From Salvia splendens (Eukaryota; Streptophyta; Magnoliopsida; Lamiales; Lamiaceae): a stretch of 64,000 nt of DNA. A program made the position numbers and the translations under genes. Shown piece by piece: positions 1-11,836 of this stretch; position 1 is the first letter of the stretch, and each line of letters begins with the position of its first letter. Below the pieces are notes generated by a model. It was not told the origin of the DNA. It saw only the letters and a program-made list of their open reading frames with translations, and did not search any database. The DNA lies in the NCBI RefSeq assembly GCF_004379255.2, contig NC_056040.1, positions 35,389,779-35,453,778 of the forward strand, written 5' to 3'.

Positions 1-645
1 TTGGCGCTAATGGAGCCGGATCTTAGCCTTATAGACCCACTCCCTCCCTCGGACGACATGGGCACATTGGGGCCGAAGAGCCGGGTGAGGAGGAGATCAA
101 AAGAGCCGTATTTGGCATCTCGGGAGACAGTGCCCCAGGCCCGGATGGTTTCACGGCCTCCTTCTTCCAAGCTTGTTGGGGTATTATCAGATCGGATGTG
201 GTTGCAGCAATTTGCCAATTCTTTCGAGGGGCCTTCCTCCCCCGAAGTGTCACGGCAACAAGTATAGTCCTCATCCCTAAAAAAGTATCGCCGGACTCGT
301 GGGGTGACTACCGCCCCATTAGTCTATGCAAAGTCATCAACAAGGTCATCACAAAAATTCACAAGGCAAGGTTAGCTCTCCTTCTCCCACGCCTTATTTC
401 TCCGAACCAAAGTGGCTTTGTGAAAGGCCGCCTCCTCAACGATAACGTCTTGCTGGCCCAAGAAATGTTCCATGAGATCTCGAAGTGCAACCCACCCGAA
501 AGTGCTTGGAGATCAGCCATCTTTCCTACGCCGACGATATCATCATCTTTACCCAAGCGGTGACCACTCCCCTTAGGTGGCTCCGGTCATGCCTAGAAGA
601 TTATGAGAAGGTGTCAAGGCAACAAATCAATCTCTCAAGCAAAAA
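1..645 (+). pseudogene. LINE ORF2 fragment (reverse transcriptase)
   Basis: This is part of a plant L1-type LINE ORF2, cut by the left window edge. The stretch at about 200-500 reads as the N-terminal half of the RT domain, with PRSVTATSIVLIPKK and NQSGFVKGRLLNDN, both conserved in the fuller copies at 6121-9195 and 50617-54751. Around 500-520 the sequence jumps directly to the block containing YADD (about 529-540), so most of the RT palm is deleted, and the reading frame changes at the jump. It ends after the LRSCLEDYEKV region, where a new LINE 5' end begins at 650. No function remains. Identity is clear from similarity to the sister copies in this window. Confidence 0.85.
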
Positions 646-649
646 ACTC

Positions 650-2153
650 TAGAGAGAGATGCTCTCCCTTCTCTCTAGCAATTCTAGCTTTTGAACGGTA
701 GTCCCCTCCCGACCACCCCACGCCGACATCCCTTTCACCTCCGACCACCACCCTCGCTCGTTTGCGGCCTCAACCACAACTCCGGCTTTGTCCGCTTAGT
801 CACGAATCACGCCCCAACAACCGTGCCCTCGCTTGGAGTAGGAGCTCCCGGCTCGGCCATGGCGGACCCCCCACCGGACATTGCGACAAGCCTCGAGGAA
901 GTGAAGACCATCCCGGACCAGCTCATGGTTTTTCGATCCAATGACAAAACTTCTCCTAAACCGACGGCCAAGGGCCTAAAAATGAAGGCCACCAACTCCC
1001 GGTTCAAGGTCCGAAAGTGCACTCTGGACGGAAGCATTTTATCCCCTCACCCTTTCCGGAGGACAAGCAACTCCGTAAGAAGCTTGTGTTCGATAAAGAA
1101 GATAGTCCCACCATCGGGTCTCCAAAATGCAAGAGTTCCATCTTTTCGGCGAGCCAACACATGGATGAAGTGGGGAACTCCTCACCTAAGGGCACCACGA
1201 ATTCCAACACTAATGAGGAAGTCATATTGGAGGATGGATTTTCCATCGAAGACGGTACAACCACGACGGCTGCGGTGGCGCCGGACTCTGACCAGCACAC
1301 GGCCGGCGACGGGGTGCTCATCGGTGAAGATAGGGCCACACTTACACTAGGTCCAAGAGGCATGAGAGATAGTCCAAAGGAGGTACAATTGTCCTTGGGG
1401 GATGGGAAAGTCAAATTACCCGAAATGGAGCCAACAACAAACTTACTTTCCGAAAGTTGTTTGGTGGCTTGCCGAGTCGAGTCATCACGTGAACTACTAG
1501 CCGTTGAAGCCCATGTGCTGCCAAAGAAAGATTCCATCATGCAACTAGCAAATCTTGACATGCCGGAGATGCTAGACGCCATGGTGGCGCAGCCCCTCCT
1601 CGGAGACAAGTGGCCGGCGGACCATGCTGAAAATGCCGGACCGTACCTCGCCCTCCCATGGTCCACCGGACCAACCCCCGAACCACTCCCGGTGACAAAT
1701 GGCCCATCGCTTGAGGATTCCCCCCCCTTGAACGAGGCCGGACCCGCAAAATCCGAGACGCCTTCGAGAGCGGTCGGCTACGTCCGTGCCATCCCCCACA
1801 GCCGGACGCCGCACCACTTCGAGCCACGATTGGGCCCTCGGCCCCCGACAAGGCTGCCGAGCCGATCGAGTACAAGGCCACGGATGCGGACGGGAGGCCG
1901 GCCAATGATGACACGACGATGGCCGACGTGTGCGAGCACCGTGGATCGCAAGCCTTGGCTGGATCAGAGCTACTAGGCAACGCGTGGGCGGCGCGGCACA
2001 AGGCCACATTGAGTAACTCCCGACCCGTAGGAAATGAAGATGGCGCGCGAAACACAAGCGCACCCAAGAGCATGGCTGATATGGTTCGGACGTCGCGGAA
2101 CACCGAAGGGCCGAAAGTGTTTGAGCCGGATAACATTCCAAATATTGGCTTTA
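650..2153 (+). mobile_element. LINE 5' fragment (5'UTR plus ORF1 N-terminal half)
   Basis: The copy starts with the TAGAGAGAGAYGCTCT box and a TCTCTCTA repeat that also begin the LINEs at 34021, 56619 and 60524, so 650 is taken as its original 5' end. About 200 bp of C-rich 5'UTR precede ORF1. The copy stops at about 2153, inside the motif PNIGF just before the DUF4283 domain, where it meets the 3' tail of a minus-strand element. No target site duplication was found, so the right end is a truncation or rearrangement. Confidence 0.8.
859..2153 (+). pseudogene. LINE ORF1, N-terminal part, frameshifted
   Basis: ORF1 of an L1-type LINE, expected to encode an RNA-binding particle protein. The ATG at 859 (MADPPP) matches the starts of the ORF1 copies at 56810 and 60758. 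Three frames are needed: 859 to about 1020, about 1017 to 1725, and about 1725 to 2153. Family motifs are readable: FIPSPFPEDKQLRKK, GSPKCK, MLDAMVAQPLL and PKSMADMV. The second shift lies in a C-run near 1720-1727. The closest relative in the window is LINE D ORF1, which shares the MADMCEHRG-type and APKSMADMV segments. The DUF4283 domain and zinc knuckle are missing because the copy is cut. Confidence 0.8.
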
Positions 2154-2165
2154 CCAAAACATAAA

Positions 2166-3218
2166 CATTGGTGGAGGGTTGAGGCGGACCCACACCTGTG
2201 CATTACCAAAACCATTGGTTACAAACAAACATAAACCGAGTCACCCAAAAGTGACGACTCGCCAAGGCATGACAAATTAGAGTACAACGAGGGCCTCCCT
2301 AACAACTAGAGGTGGTCATCGATATACTCTCAAAATCCAATTAACATTTGATACAACCTTTGTATCCCCAACACTTCTGTCCATCACCTAGCTAAGACCC
2401 GCAATAGGGATACCTCCGCTAGGTACATGCCCTCCTGGATCAAGGTCCTCGATGTGGCCCTCTATCTCCCGGTTAGGGCGTCCACATGCGACACTCATGG
2501 AGCTAAAGCTCGCGTCATTCGCACCCGATGGGACACTCCCAAATGTCACCGTAGCAACATTCTCCTTCAAATGCCAATCATCCACGTGTGGAGCCTTGGT
2601 GTGCATATGCCCTCATGCACTTTTCCTTTCCTCCTCCTCGACACCAATTGGAAGCCATCCTCATCCACATTTGGGTGACTCCTACTAGCCACTCTTGACT
2701 TCGACGATCCCGCACCCAATGTACCCTCGATGTACTCCGTGTGGTTGTTACAATCTTTGGACTTCTCCAACTGTCCAATGGACGATGGAGTGCCATTCGC
2801 CTTTGGGCGCCACTCATGGTGGATGATCTTGGCGGCATGGCTTGAAAGGTTCTCCTTGTATGATGCTCGGCGACCCTTGTCTCTACCCCAAGACTTCCTT
2901 CCCGCTGCATGGCAATCCTCTTTCTCATGCCCAACATGTTTACAATTATCACAAAACAATGTAATACGGTCCCATGCCACTTTGTACCTCGAGTCTTTGC
3001 CTCGGATATTAAGGATGATCTCTTCCGTCGGGGGAGTAGAGATGTCAATCTCTACGCAAATCCTTGCGAAGGAGAGTCGGCTTTGTTGAATTGTGGCATG
3101 ATCGTCGGCTTGTAGTGGCTTGCCAAGGAGCTTACCGATTGCCAAGAGGGCCGATTCCTCATAGAGATGAGCCGGTATACCTAATATGTTACACCACATG
3201 GCAACAATTGGCGACTCA
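2166..3218 (-). mobile_element. ORF1-only LINE derivative, 5'-truncated copy
   Basis: Read on the minus strand this copy runs from the middle of ORF1 (3218) to a 3' end at about 2166. After the ORF1 stop there is no ORF2, only about 220 bp of 3' region. That region is clearly homologous to the one at 29704-29948: both contain a block of the type AGGGAGGCCCTCGTTGTACT, and both end in the AACCCTCCACC motif. Two independent copies with the same ORF1-to-3'UTR layout argue for a real non-autonomous family rather than a chance deletion. Both sides abut other LINE fragments, so no target site duplication is visible. Confidence 0.75.
2388..3218 (-). pseudogene. ORF1 C-terminal half of ORF1-only LINE
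   Basis: Contains the second half of the DUF4283 domain (LLAIGKLLGKPLQAD, RLSFARICVEIDI) followed by a zinc knuckle, CDNCKHVGHEKEDCH, which fits CX2CX4HX4C. A basic tail with DEDGFQLVSRRRKGK follows. One frame covers 3199 to 2567. The last part (2606 to 2388, ending GGIPIAGLS) is in another frame, so there is one frameshift near 2580-2610. Compared with the sister copies an extra codon sits in QADDHATI. The 5' half is absent. Confidence 0.8.
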
Positions 3219-3458
3219 AAGGCTCTCTAAACACAACTCCCTATTGTCCCGCCTTGTAACACCGTTCCCAACCACCGCCGCCCTCTTCAACTCAAGGTCT
3301 TCACCCTCATTTCCCTCCCCTCAACTCCGACCACAACCCACGACCTTCTTTCAACCCTCACGACCCTAAAAGCTGCCGGCCTCCGCCTTTGTGTCGGATC
3401 TTACACCGTCACCTTCGCTTCCCCCCGACCACACTGGTGACTTGGCACACGCTCGGCC

Positions 3459-6121
3459 ATGCCGGACCATCCGCCGGACACGTCGCCGGGGCCCGGGGCC
3501 CGAGGAACCTCGCACCATCCCGAGGACCCCATCCCTAATCCTCCGAGCAAGAAGAGGAAAGCAAAAAGCCACAAAACTCAAAATGAGGAAAAGTACGCCG
3601 GTTCCTCCATTTAAAGGAAATGGTCGGAAAAGGTTTGTTCTTTCACCCCTTCCGGAGGATAAACAATCTTGGAAGAGGCTCGAGTTCGGGTCGGAATACT
3701 CGTCCCCACCCGGGAGCCCTAAGTGCAAAGGGACCATCTTTCCGGCGAGCCCGCCGAGTGATCAAGGGGACAACGGCCGGCGGGATGAAGTAGAAAGTGC
3801 TTCGGGCACCAAGGAATGCCAATTGGCCATTGCCAATGCGGTCCTATCGACCATGGCCTCCAAAAATCAAAATTCCGACCAGGTTGCCGGTGCGGCCGCC
3901 GGCGACGACCATGCCGTCGAAGAGGAGGACGTGACGCCTCCGGATCATGACAAACCTAAAGTACATGCGGCAGCAAAAGCAAAAGACTCATTGGAAGTAG
4001 TGGAAGTCAACTTACCCGAATTGGAAGTGGGAACAAAAACTCTTTTCTAAAGTGGCTTGGCGCCTTGCCCACTTGGAATGTCACGTGATGTCCTAGCCGT
4101 TGGAGGGCTAATGCAGCCAAAAACTACCCATCTCCTACACCTCGCAGCCTTGGATTTGGCGGACAAGCTAGACACCATGACCGCCCAACCACTTCTCGAC
4201 GCCGGCCAGCCGGAGGATGCGCACATGGCCGATGGGTCTCACTACTCTTCCCTTCCGGAGTCCGACCAAGCCTTGCTTGCACCTACGGGGCCTTTCATCC
4301 CCTCCTTTGAGGAGTTTCCCCCTCTAGCGAGAGGACGGACCTTAAAACTTCGAGACACGTTCGAGGCTGGCGCGACAAAGTCGACGGCTTTTGTGGCTTG
4401 GTCGAGGCCGGAGCCGCCTGGCCTGGCACAGCGTGCGGAGGCGAATGTGAACCTGGACGGAAGGGAAGCTCACAGGGGTGCGGCCACCAAGGTTGGGGCC
4501 GAGGGTCATACGGCCACCCCGACACCACCTACCAACCCGATGGTGGGCGAAGCTCCGACTAGTTCCGTCACGGCTATCCAGGACCAGCCGATGGCCATGA
4601 GTGACCTATCCCACGAGGCCGTGACACGAGGGCTGATGGTCGCTAGCCGAGAAGGGGTGGCCGAAGTTCCCTCTGGTACCTCTAGTAGGCCGAAATCGAT
4701 GGCGGAGTTACTTAAGGGTTCTCCCGAACCCAATGGTCCTCAAGTCTTTGTGCCGGAACAGATCCAAAACATTGGTTTTGCCTCCATGTCCAATGGAGTT
4801 CCGGCCATCTACTTCTCCGGGGCTGAAACACAAAAGCTTGCTGATAGCATGGGGCACGCCATTGTGGGTAAATTTTCACATTCTATTCCTACGGGCCATC
4901 AAATTCAAAAAACTCTAGATAACATTAAATTCCGATGTGGCTTCAATTGGAAATACATTAATGCTAAACATATCCTTATCCAATGCGAGGATTTGGCGGA
5001 TTATGCCCGGCTTCTCGGAGGCCCAAAGGGAACACCCGTTTGGCTCATTGATCGCCACCCAATGAGGGTCTTCAAATGGTCCCCGGATTTCGATGCATAT
5101 TGTGAGTCCCCGATAGCAGCAATTTGGTGTAATTTAATCGGACTCCCAATTCACTTGTTTGATCAATCCGCTCTTTTCGCCATCGGCAAGCTCCTCGGCA
5201 ATCCAATCCAAGTTGATCGGGCCACGGCTACCAAGACGAGACTCTCCTTTGCCCGCATTTGTATTGAGATTGACATCACCAAACCGCCCCCTGAAGAGAT
5301 AATCCTTGACTTGTGCGGCCGCGAGTTGGTGCAACAAGTCCGGTGGGATAAGATCCCATCCTATTGCTGAGAGTGTAAACATGTTGGCCATGCAAGTGAT
5401 GTGTGTTATGCGATGGGAAAAAAGGAAAGGCCGCCGAAACGAAACTACAATATCAACCCGCCAAAGAAGGCAAACCCCGAAGGCCACGGTATGAAGGGCA
5501 TGCAAGATGCGGTGAGGCACAATCCTAAATCCAATGAAGGGAACCGCCAAGGGAAGAATAAGGGCAATGCCGGGAATCGTCCTAACAACAATTCAAATGG
5601 AGAGGAGGAAAGGGGATACAACTTGGGATGGTCCGGACATTATGGGTGGAACCCAAGGAGGGAATGCTTCGCGCCCCGGAACATTCAAAGTGGGCCTCAA
5701 GCGCGGGGGAGGGGAAAAAGGGAACCCAACACCCCCAACCACCGAGCCACCTTCACCAATTCATGGAGATATGGATGCGAAATGGGAGTACACCAAGGCG
5801 AGCCGATCGGTGTCCCCGCCTACACGAGGGAGTGCGAGAGGGGGCGCACACCATGCAATGACTAGGGGGCGTGGTTTCTTCTCAAGTAAGAATCACATGA
5901 GCACTAACCAATACTACTCCCTCATGGCGAATGGAGAATTTGATGTCGACAATTGTGGGGAAGCGGACGACTCGGCCATGGACATGCAAGTGGGGACCGA
6001 GAGGATTGGAGACGGCTCTCCACTTGACGATGCCGAGGAGCACGCAACGAACAAAGAGCAACATCTCATTGAATATCAAGGAGGGACTTCGTCTCCTTTG
6101 GGTACGCATCCTACTTGTTAA
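3459..6121 (+). pseudogene. LINE A1 ORF1 (DUF4283 / CCHC), broken
   Basis: ORF1 protein of an L1-type LINE. The start at 3459 (MPDHPPD) matches A2 at 23520 and C at 34238. Order: N-terminal low-complexity region with STPVPPFKGNGRKRF and PLPEDKQ, the EEFPPLARGRT motif, PKSMAELLKG (about 4690), the DUF4283 domain (about 4740-5360) with HAIVGKFSHSIPTG and DRHPMRVFKWSPDF, the CCHC knuckle (about 5365-5410) and a G/R/N-rich tail. Breaks: a frameshift between the start and about 3570, stop codons at 4048-4050 and 5368-5370 (the latter inside the knuckle), and a +1 shift in a G-run near 5612. A2 has sense codons at both stops, so these are private mutations of A1. Confidence 0.9.
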
Positions 6122-9100
6122 TGATGTCTTACAATATCATGTTTTGGAACGTGAGGGGAATTGTAAATGCGTCAACCCAAAAGGCTAATTAAGTCTCATA
6201 ATGTTTTATTCCTTGCAATAATGGAACCACTCACAACACCGGATCCGGACCGGTTCTCCAAGGCCCTGGGGCTGTCCTACATTGGATCGAACATGACCGG
6301 TAAAATCTGGTTGTTTGCGGAAGAGGGATCCACTTTTGATATTGATTGTGATTTGGAACAAATCCTACATGGGCGTCTCATAGCGCCCAGCAACCCGGTT
6401 CTAGACGAGCCAGACCTTGACCTTATCCAGCGAGTACACTCAGCCGAGCACTTTGCGGACATCGCAAATGCGCCGGGTGCGGACGAGATCAGTAGCGCCG
6501 TTTTCAGCATTTCCGGAGATAGCACCCCCGGACCCGATGGCTTCTCCGCCACTTTCTACCAAGCCTGTTGGACTATTGTGGGGCCGGAGGTGGTGGAAGC
6601 AATTGGCCAGTTCTTTAGAGGGGCTTTCCTGCCACGAAGTATTACGGCCACAACCATTGTCCTCATCCCAAAGAAGGCGTCGCCCGAGTCATGGACCGAC
6701 TACCGACCCATCAGCCTCTGCAACGTCTTTAACAAGATCGTCACCAAGGTACTTACGACTCGACTCTCCCCTTTCCTTCCACAGGTCATCTCCCCAAACC
6801 AAAGTGGTTTCGTGAAAGGGCGGCTCCTCAATGATAACGCTCTGTTGGCCCAAGAGATGTTCCATGAACTTGCAAGATGCTCCCCAGCGCCTAATGTAGC
6901 GGTGAAGATCGACATGGCGAAAGCCTATGATAGGATCCAATGGCCTTTCCTCTTCAAGGTGCTTCGGCGAATGGGATTCCCGGACACATGGATCTCACTC
7001 ATGGAGAGGTGCATAGGCTCATGTTGGTTCTCGATCCTTGTCAATGGGGTACCTTCAGGATTCTTCAGATCAACACGGGGACTCCGACAAGGTGATCCGA
7101 TTTCCCCTGCGTTGTTTGTAATTGCCGCGGACTACCTGTCTCGAGCCTTGGATAAGCTTATACTTGGCCAAAGGGATATGGTGTTTAAGGCCTCCCGGAG
7201 ATGCATTGAGGTCAGCCACCTAGCCTATGCGGATGATATTATAATATTCACACAAGCGGCGGCAACCCCCCTGCGCCGGCTCCGAGCCTGTCTCGAGAAC
7301 TATGAAAATGTCTCCGGCCAACAAGTCAGCCTCACCAAGAGCAACTTCTATATCGCCGAAATCCATGACCATTGGGCACCCTCGATCCAAGCGGAAGGAG
7401 GCTTCACTAGGGGCATCTTTCCTTTCCTCTACCTCGGCATCCCCATCTACCGTGGTGTAAAGCGCACGGACATGTTCCTCTTCCTACGTGAAAAGATTGC
7501 AAGAAGGATCTCGGGCTGGGCACACCGGCACTTATCTTTTGGAGGGAGGCTCACGCTGATTAAGAGCACCCTTGAAGCGATCCCCTTACACATCTTCCAA
7601 GCCATTGAGCCCACTGCCGGCACCTTAAAACAACTTGATCAACAAACGGCCCGATTCTTTTGGGGATCTACGAGTGAGAGAAAGCGAACCCATTGGATTG
7701 GATGGGATCAAATGTGTCGCCCTACCGAGGAAGGAGGTCTCGGGATTCGGAAAACTTTGGAGGTTTTACGTGCTTTAAACATAAAATTATGGTGGCGCTT
7801 CCGGGAACAAAACTCCATTTGGGCAAAATACATGATGGCAAAACTCCACACCACTTACCTTGAGAACGCCGAGCAGGAGTAGCCCTACATGGAGGAGGCT
7901 CTCTAGAGCTTGGACTCTCGCGCAACCGTACATGAGGTGGCTTGTGGGGCAAAGGAATATCTACTTCTGGGATGACATCTGGGTCATCAGCCCACTCAGG
8001 GACCTCATCCTTGATGATAGGGGAAGGCCAACCACCCGGGTCTCGGAGTTCATTACAAATGGCACTTGGGATGAACCCAAGCTCCGACTCCTGCACGATC
8101 AAGCTGGCATCCCACAGCATATTATTGATCGCATCCTCAGCACCCCGATACTCCAAGACGAACAGGATATCCCGCGGTGGACCCTCTCTGAGCACGGGGA
8201 ATTCACGGTAGCATCGACGTGGGACACACTCCGAGGGCGGAACCCGATCGTTCAAGGCCTGGGTGATGTTTGGCAGGCGGGCCTCACTAAGTCAATAGCC
8301 ATCTTCATCTGGAGGCTTCTTTCCAATCGGGTGCCAGTCGACACAAAACTTCAGAGGCGGGAGATTGAACTTGCCTCCAAGTTCCAATGTTGCCCTCTTC
8401 GACCGAATATTGAGTCCCTCCAACACCTCTTCATTCAGGGTTACGGAGCTCGCAGAGTATGGAATGGGTTTGATTCGTGGTTTGATGGGGCGACCCCTCG
8501 CCTCTCAATCAATGACACAATCCCAACGAGAATTGAAAACTTGGATGCGAAGATGTCACCAACCGAACAAGAAGCACCTTAGCTGAGCCATCCCCTACTT
8601 CATCTTGTGGTTCTTCTGGGCGGAAAGAAACAGGAGCCGGCACCAAGACACAAGGTTCAATCCGCACAATGTGGTATGGCAGATCCACATGTTCATCCGG
8701 AACTCCATGGCCAACGGGAACTTGAAGCCGAAGCATTGGTGAGGGGTCAAACTTATAATCAACATCCCGCAACAAGTGGAACCAGCTAGGGCACATCCGC
8801 TAGCCATGGCAATCAAATGGGACCCCCCGGACCACCCTTGGATTAAACTAAACACGGATGGCTCCTTCAATGAAGTGACCAACAAAGCAGGGGGGGAGAA
8901 ATCATTCGGGACAGCTCGGGCAACATGCTGGTGGCGTTTAGCACGCCCCTTGAAGCATACTCGGCTCTGGAGGCTGAGCTGACGGCCATGATCCATGGGC
9001 TGCGCTTAGCCAAGGATCTTGACTTACCAATCTGGATCGAATCAGATGCCGAGCAAGCCATTAATCTGGTCAATGGAGTAGGGTGGGGGCCGGCTCTAGC

Positions 9101-9195
9101 TCGGCAAGCAGTGGCGCAATTGATCCTGCTCAAGCGCTAACTTAAATTCCGAGCCACCTTCATACACCGGGAGGGGAACAAGGCAGCGGACATCA
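6121..9195 (+). pseudogene. LINE A1 ORF2 with endonuclease deleted, RT kept
   Basis: ORF2 would encode the endonuclease/reverse transcriptase for target-primed integration. Its ATG (6121-6123) overlaps the ORF1 stop as TAATG. A deletion of about 10 nt near 6173 shifts the frame. At about 6385 the sequence jumps from the endonuclease N-terminus (ILHGRL) to just before the RT, removing the GGDFNT and SDHGP catalytic motifs. The frame 6167-7882 is then open through the whole RT, including RGLRQGDPISP and YADD at 7226-7237. A ~14-nt deletion near 7850 shifts into the zf-RVT region (7860-8582). An extra A near 8541 and a stop at 9138-9140 break the RNase H part (LNTDGSF, EAELTAMIHG, IESDAEQ). Confidence 0.9.
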
Positions 9196-9199
9196 TGGG

Positions 9200-10533
9200 G
9201 GACATGCCGGGTGAACACCCTCATCGGATGGCAATCAACATACCAATTCGGACTCCCATTAGGGCCATTTAGCACCTTAGCACAATCGGCCACCTCTTGA
9301 AATTGGAGTCAAATATGCTTAGCATTCAAGTATTTCCATGTGAATGCTCCAACTAGCCCCATGCCACTAAGACTTTTTTGAATTTGGGTTGTGGACGGGA
9401 GTGAATGGGAGAACTTCCCGACAATAGCTAGCCCTAGCTTCTCCGAGAGAAAATCCGTTTCAAAATCGGAAAAGGAGAGCGATGGCGTACCTTCAAAAGA
9501 GCCGGCTGTACCCAAAGGCTTGGTCTTGCCGTTGTCCAAGGGGATTGGCTCGGACTTTCGATTTGGGGCCGATGAACCCTCCACGGCCCCGGTCCCCCCG
9601 GGTTGGAATGATTCGTTGCCGCCTTCCACACATTCGCCGGCGGTGCCAGCGTTTCCGGTGAAGACTCAGCGGTGCCAGCTTTTCCGGTGACGGCTCCGGC
9701 GGTTGTGCCACAGGGGCACGGTCTTCCATGCGTGCATCAGCCTCAAGGTGGAGGTAAGTAGCACATGGTATTGCTTGTGAGTACAAATTGTCATTTTCCC
9801 CATTTGGAGCAACACCTTCTTCCCCATGCAAAGTGGTCTTTGTCTCTACCTCTTTTTGCAAGTCACATGATTCCAACACATCACATGCCACCCCATCATC
9901 TAGCCTAGGACCCATGTGATGTATTGTACTTGCACCGGTTGGGTGGTGGTCCAGCTCACTCCGGCTCGCCGGCGCCGGCGAAATTCCGGACACCTCCTCG
10001 GAATTGAGCATTTCCATTGCAATCTTCTTCTTCTTTTCTTCCATCTTTGCTGTCGACTCCTTCATCGGCTCAACTACCTCCCGGAAACCGGATTTGACTG
10101 GTGGGTCCACTAGGTCATCGTCCGAGATTCCGGCAGCAAAATACCGTTCATGGTCGAGATGGAGTAAGTGACCCGTAGCTGCTTCGAAGGGGCCCGGCCT
10201 CGCCATTTGAGCAAACATTCTCATCGTATACCCATCGGAAGGCTGGTCTCCTTCCGGCGACGCCGTCTCCTATTCATTTTTCCCGGCGAGTAGCTCCTCG
10301 GCCATTTCGAAGATCATTTTTTTCTTGATTCGACTAACCCCCGAAATATTCTCAAGGCCTGTGCGTTTCAGCTCACGTCGGCCTCTCTCAGGGAAAGGAG
10401 TCCCGGCCCTCTTCGTCTTTGGCCGTGGGATGAAAGGGAGACTCCGTTCCGGCGAGCGGGGTGATTGGATCGTGTGAGATGAAACCGTAGCAGCCTCAAC
10501 CGCCGGTTCTCCGCCGGCCTTCACCATAGTCAT
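9200..10533 (-). pseudogene. B-type ORF1 fragment, multiple frameshifts
   Basis: The N-terminus has the family motif KTKRAGTPFPERGRRELKR followed by a Lys-rich segment (RIKKKMIFEMAEEL), also present at 12040-12150, 32030-31950 and 33680-33790. The middle has DGVACDVLESCDLQKE. The C-terminal part has SEKLGLAIVGKFSHSLP and a single-exon DUF4283 start. It stops at the HPMRVF motif, before the zinc knuckle. The protein cannot be made intact. It is diverged from the other B copies, so it is probably an older insertion. Confidence 0.75.
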
Positions 10534-10613
10534 GGCTGAAGATTACATTTCACCTCCCTCAAAGGGGAGGGAGGGAGAGTGGACGAAATCTATAGAGAAG
10601 GGAGAGCTTCTCT
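9200..10613 (-). mobile_element. LINE B-type fragment (5'UTR plus most of ORF1)
   Basis: On the minus strand this copy starts at about 10613 with AGAGAGAAGCTCTCCCTTCTC, the 5' box of the B-type copies at 11837, 32302 and 33480, and ends at about 9200 just after the DUF4283 motif HPMRVF. It is joined tail to tail with LINE A1. ORF1 begins near 10530 (MVKAGGEPAVEAA) and reads in three frames: 10533-10270, 10224-9493 and 9629-9309 plus 9293-9200. At least two indels and a stop near 9309 inactivate it. The GLAIVGKFSHSLPS segment shows the same ORF1 family as 29949-32181. Confidence 0.8.
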
Positions 10614-10614
10614 C

Positions 10615-11619
10615 TCTTCCGATGAAGCCTGCAGGTCCATACCTTATCTCATCCTCTGGTTCATTTGGGCGGAGCACAATAGGAGCCGTCATGAGCAGGT
10701 ACAATTCAAACCTTTCAATGTTATTTGGCAAGTCCAAATGTTCATCCGGAACAATATGATAAGTGGGGGAATCAAAACGAAACATTGGAAAGGCGTGAGA
10801 CTAAAAATGGAAATACCGAGTCAAGCCGTCCCAAGGAGGCCGAGAGGGATCGCCATGCAGGTCAAATGGCACCCACCGGACTGCCCGTGGATAAAGCTCA
10901 ACACGGATGGAGCATATCTAACCACGACACACAAAGGAGGAGGGGGAGGCATTGTCTGAGACCACTCCGGAAAAATGATTGTGGCCTTTGCAACACCTAT
11001 TGATGCGCAATCGGCCCTTGAGGCCGAGCTCATGGCCTTCTACCACGGGCTAATTCTGGCCACGGATCTTAACCAGCCAATATGGATTGAGTCGGATGCC
11101 GAACAGACAATCATACTCTTCAATGGGATGGCATGGGGCCCGGCGCACATTCGCCGAGTCATGGCTCGCCTTCATTCCCTTAAGCAAAGACACACCGTCC
11201 GCGCCACCTTCATTCACCGGGAGGGTAACAAAGCGGCTGACTTGCTTGCCAAGATGGGACTTGAACAACACTCCTTCCGCCCACAACGCTCCCCGCTTAT
11301 TCCAAGCCATCGTCCGACTGGAGGAGAAGGGTACCCCCAACATTCGATTTAGAGATGAAGACCGTTAGTAGTGTATGGCCTACCGATCGTGAGCTTAGCG
11401 GACGCCGAAGAGTACGTAGGTGTCGAATCTGTTGATGGCTTGACCTCTCCCTACTCTTGTGGTGCAATTGCCTTAGGGATTTTGTACTTTGCATTTTGGT
11501 TTTGTTCACCTAGGCATAGATTGATCGCCCTTTTGTAATCCATGATTGTAATCTCTTTTGATATGAAATATAGGGATGAGGGACCCACGAACCCTCCACC
11601 GTGAAGGTGTTAAAAAAAA
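10615..11619 (+). mobile_element. LINE 3' fragment (RNase H plus 3'UTR)
   Basis: A 5'-truncated LINE end, starting in the linker between zf-RVT and RNase H (PYLILWFIWAEHNRSRH) and closing with the standard 3' end: ATATAGGGATGAGGGACCCA, AACCCTCCACC, GGTGTT and a run of A. Most LINE insertions are 5'-truncated like this. The 5' boundary abuts the 5' end of the minus-strand copy at 10613. The 3' boundary abuts a gypsy fragment. I could not see a convincing target site duplication. Confidence 0.8.
10630..11367 (+). pseudogene. LINE ORF2 C-terminus, RNase H (RVT_3-type)
   Basis: The RNase H domain of the LINE ORF2, which would remove RNA from the RNA:DNA hybrid. Visible catalytic motifs are LNTDGAY (first Asp), ALEAELMA (Glu), WIESDAEQ (second Asp) and HREGNKAADLLA (last Asp). 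A stop near 10957-10959 separates KGGGGGIV from MIVAFATPIDAQSALE, so the domain is split, and the C-terminus after about 11290 is frameshifted. It is closer to LINE C (WGPAHIRRVMARL) than to LINE A. Confidence 0.8.
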
Positions 11620-11836
11620 AAGACTCAACATTGAAAAGAGGACAGAACAATATGCAAAGCAAGCCAATAAGGGTCGGAAACAAGTCATATTTGAGCCGGG
11701 AGATTGGGTTTGGTTGCATATGAGAAAGGAGAGATTTCCTTCGAAAAGAAAGTCCAAGTTGCAGCCAAGAGGAGATGAACCATTCCAAGTGATTGCAAAA
11801 GTCAATGATAATGCTTACAAACTAAAACATGAGATA
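11620..11836 (+). pseudogene. Ty3/gypsy pol fragment (integrase C-terminus)
   Basis: A short piece of gypsy pol reading EPGDWVWLHMRKERFPSK and KLQPRGDEPFQVIAKVNDNAYKL. This is the beta-barrel-like region after the integrase core. The same segment lies on the opposite strand in the gypsy element near 14660-14830, so this is a separate copy. It sits between a LINE poly(A) on the left and a LINE 5' box on the right, so it is a remnant of an older gypsy insertion or was captured in a rearrangement. Confidence 0.75.

Larger units (their letters stand above)
3219..9195 (+). mobile_element. LINE A1, nearly full length but missing both termini
   Basis: An L1-clade LINE almost identical to LINE A2 (23228-29457) where they overlap. 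It begins at CTCTCTAAACACAACTCCC, about 55 bp inside the A2 5' end, and stops at about 9195 within the last RNase H motif (GNKAAD), so the 3'UTR is lost. The right end abuts a minus-strand LINE fragment with no target site duplication. ORF2 lacks most of the endonuclease but keeps the RT; A2 shows the opposite loss. Parts: 5'UTR 3219-3458, ORF1 3459-6121, ORF2 6121-9195. Confidence 0.9.

Noticed and set aside
1004..2193. Minus-strand open frames of ~220 codons opposite LINE ORF1
   Set aside because: The same antisense frames appear opposite ORF1 in the other copies; ORF1 motifs are on the plus strand.
6167..7882. 571-codon open frame considered as a host gene or a domesticated RT
   Set aside because: It is the RT part of LINE A1, starting at a frame left by a deletion, with disabled flanking domains and near-identical LINE copies nearby.
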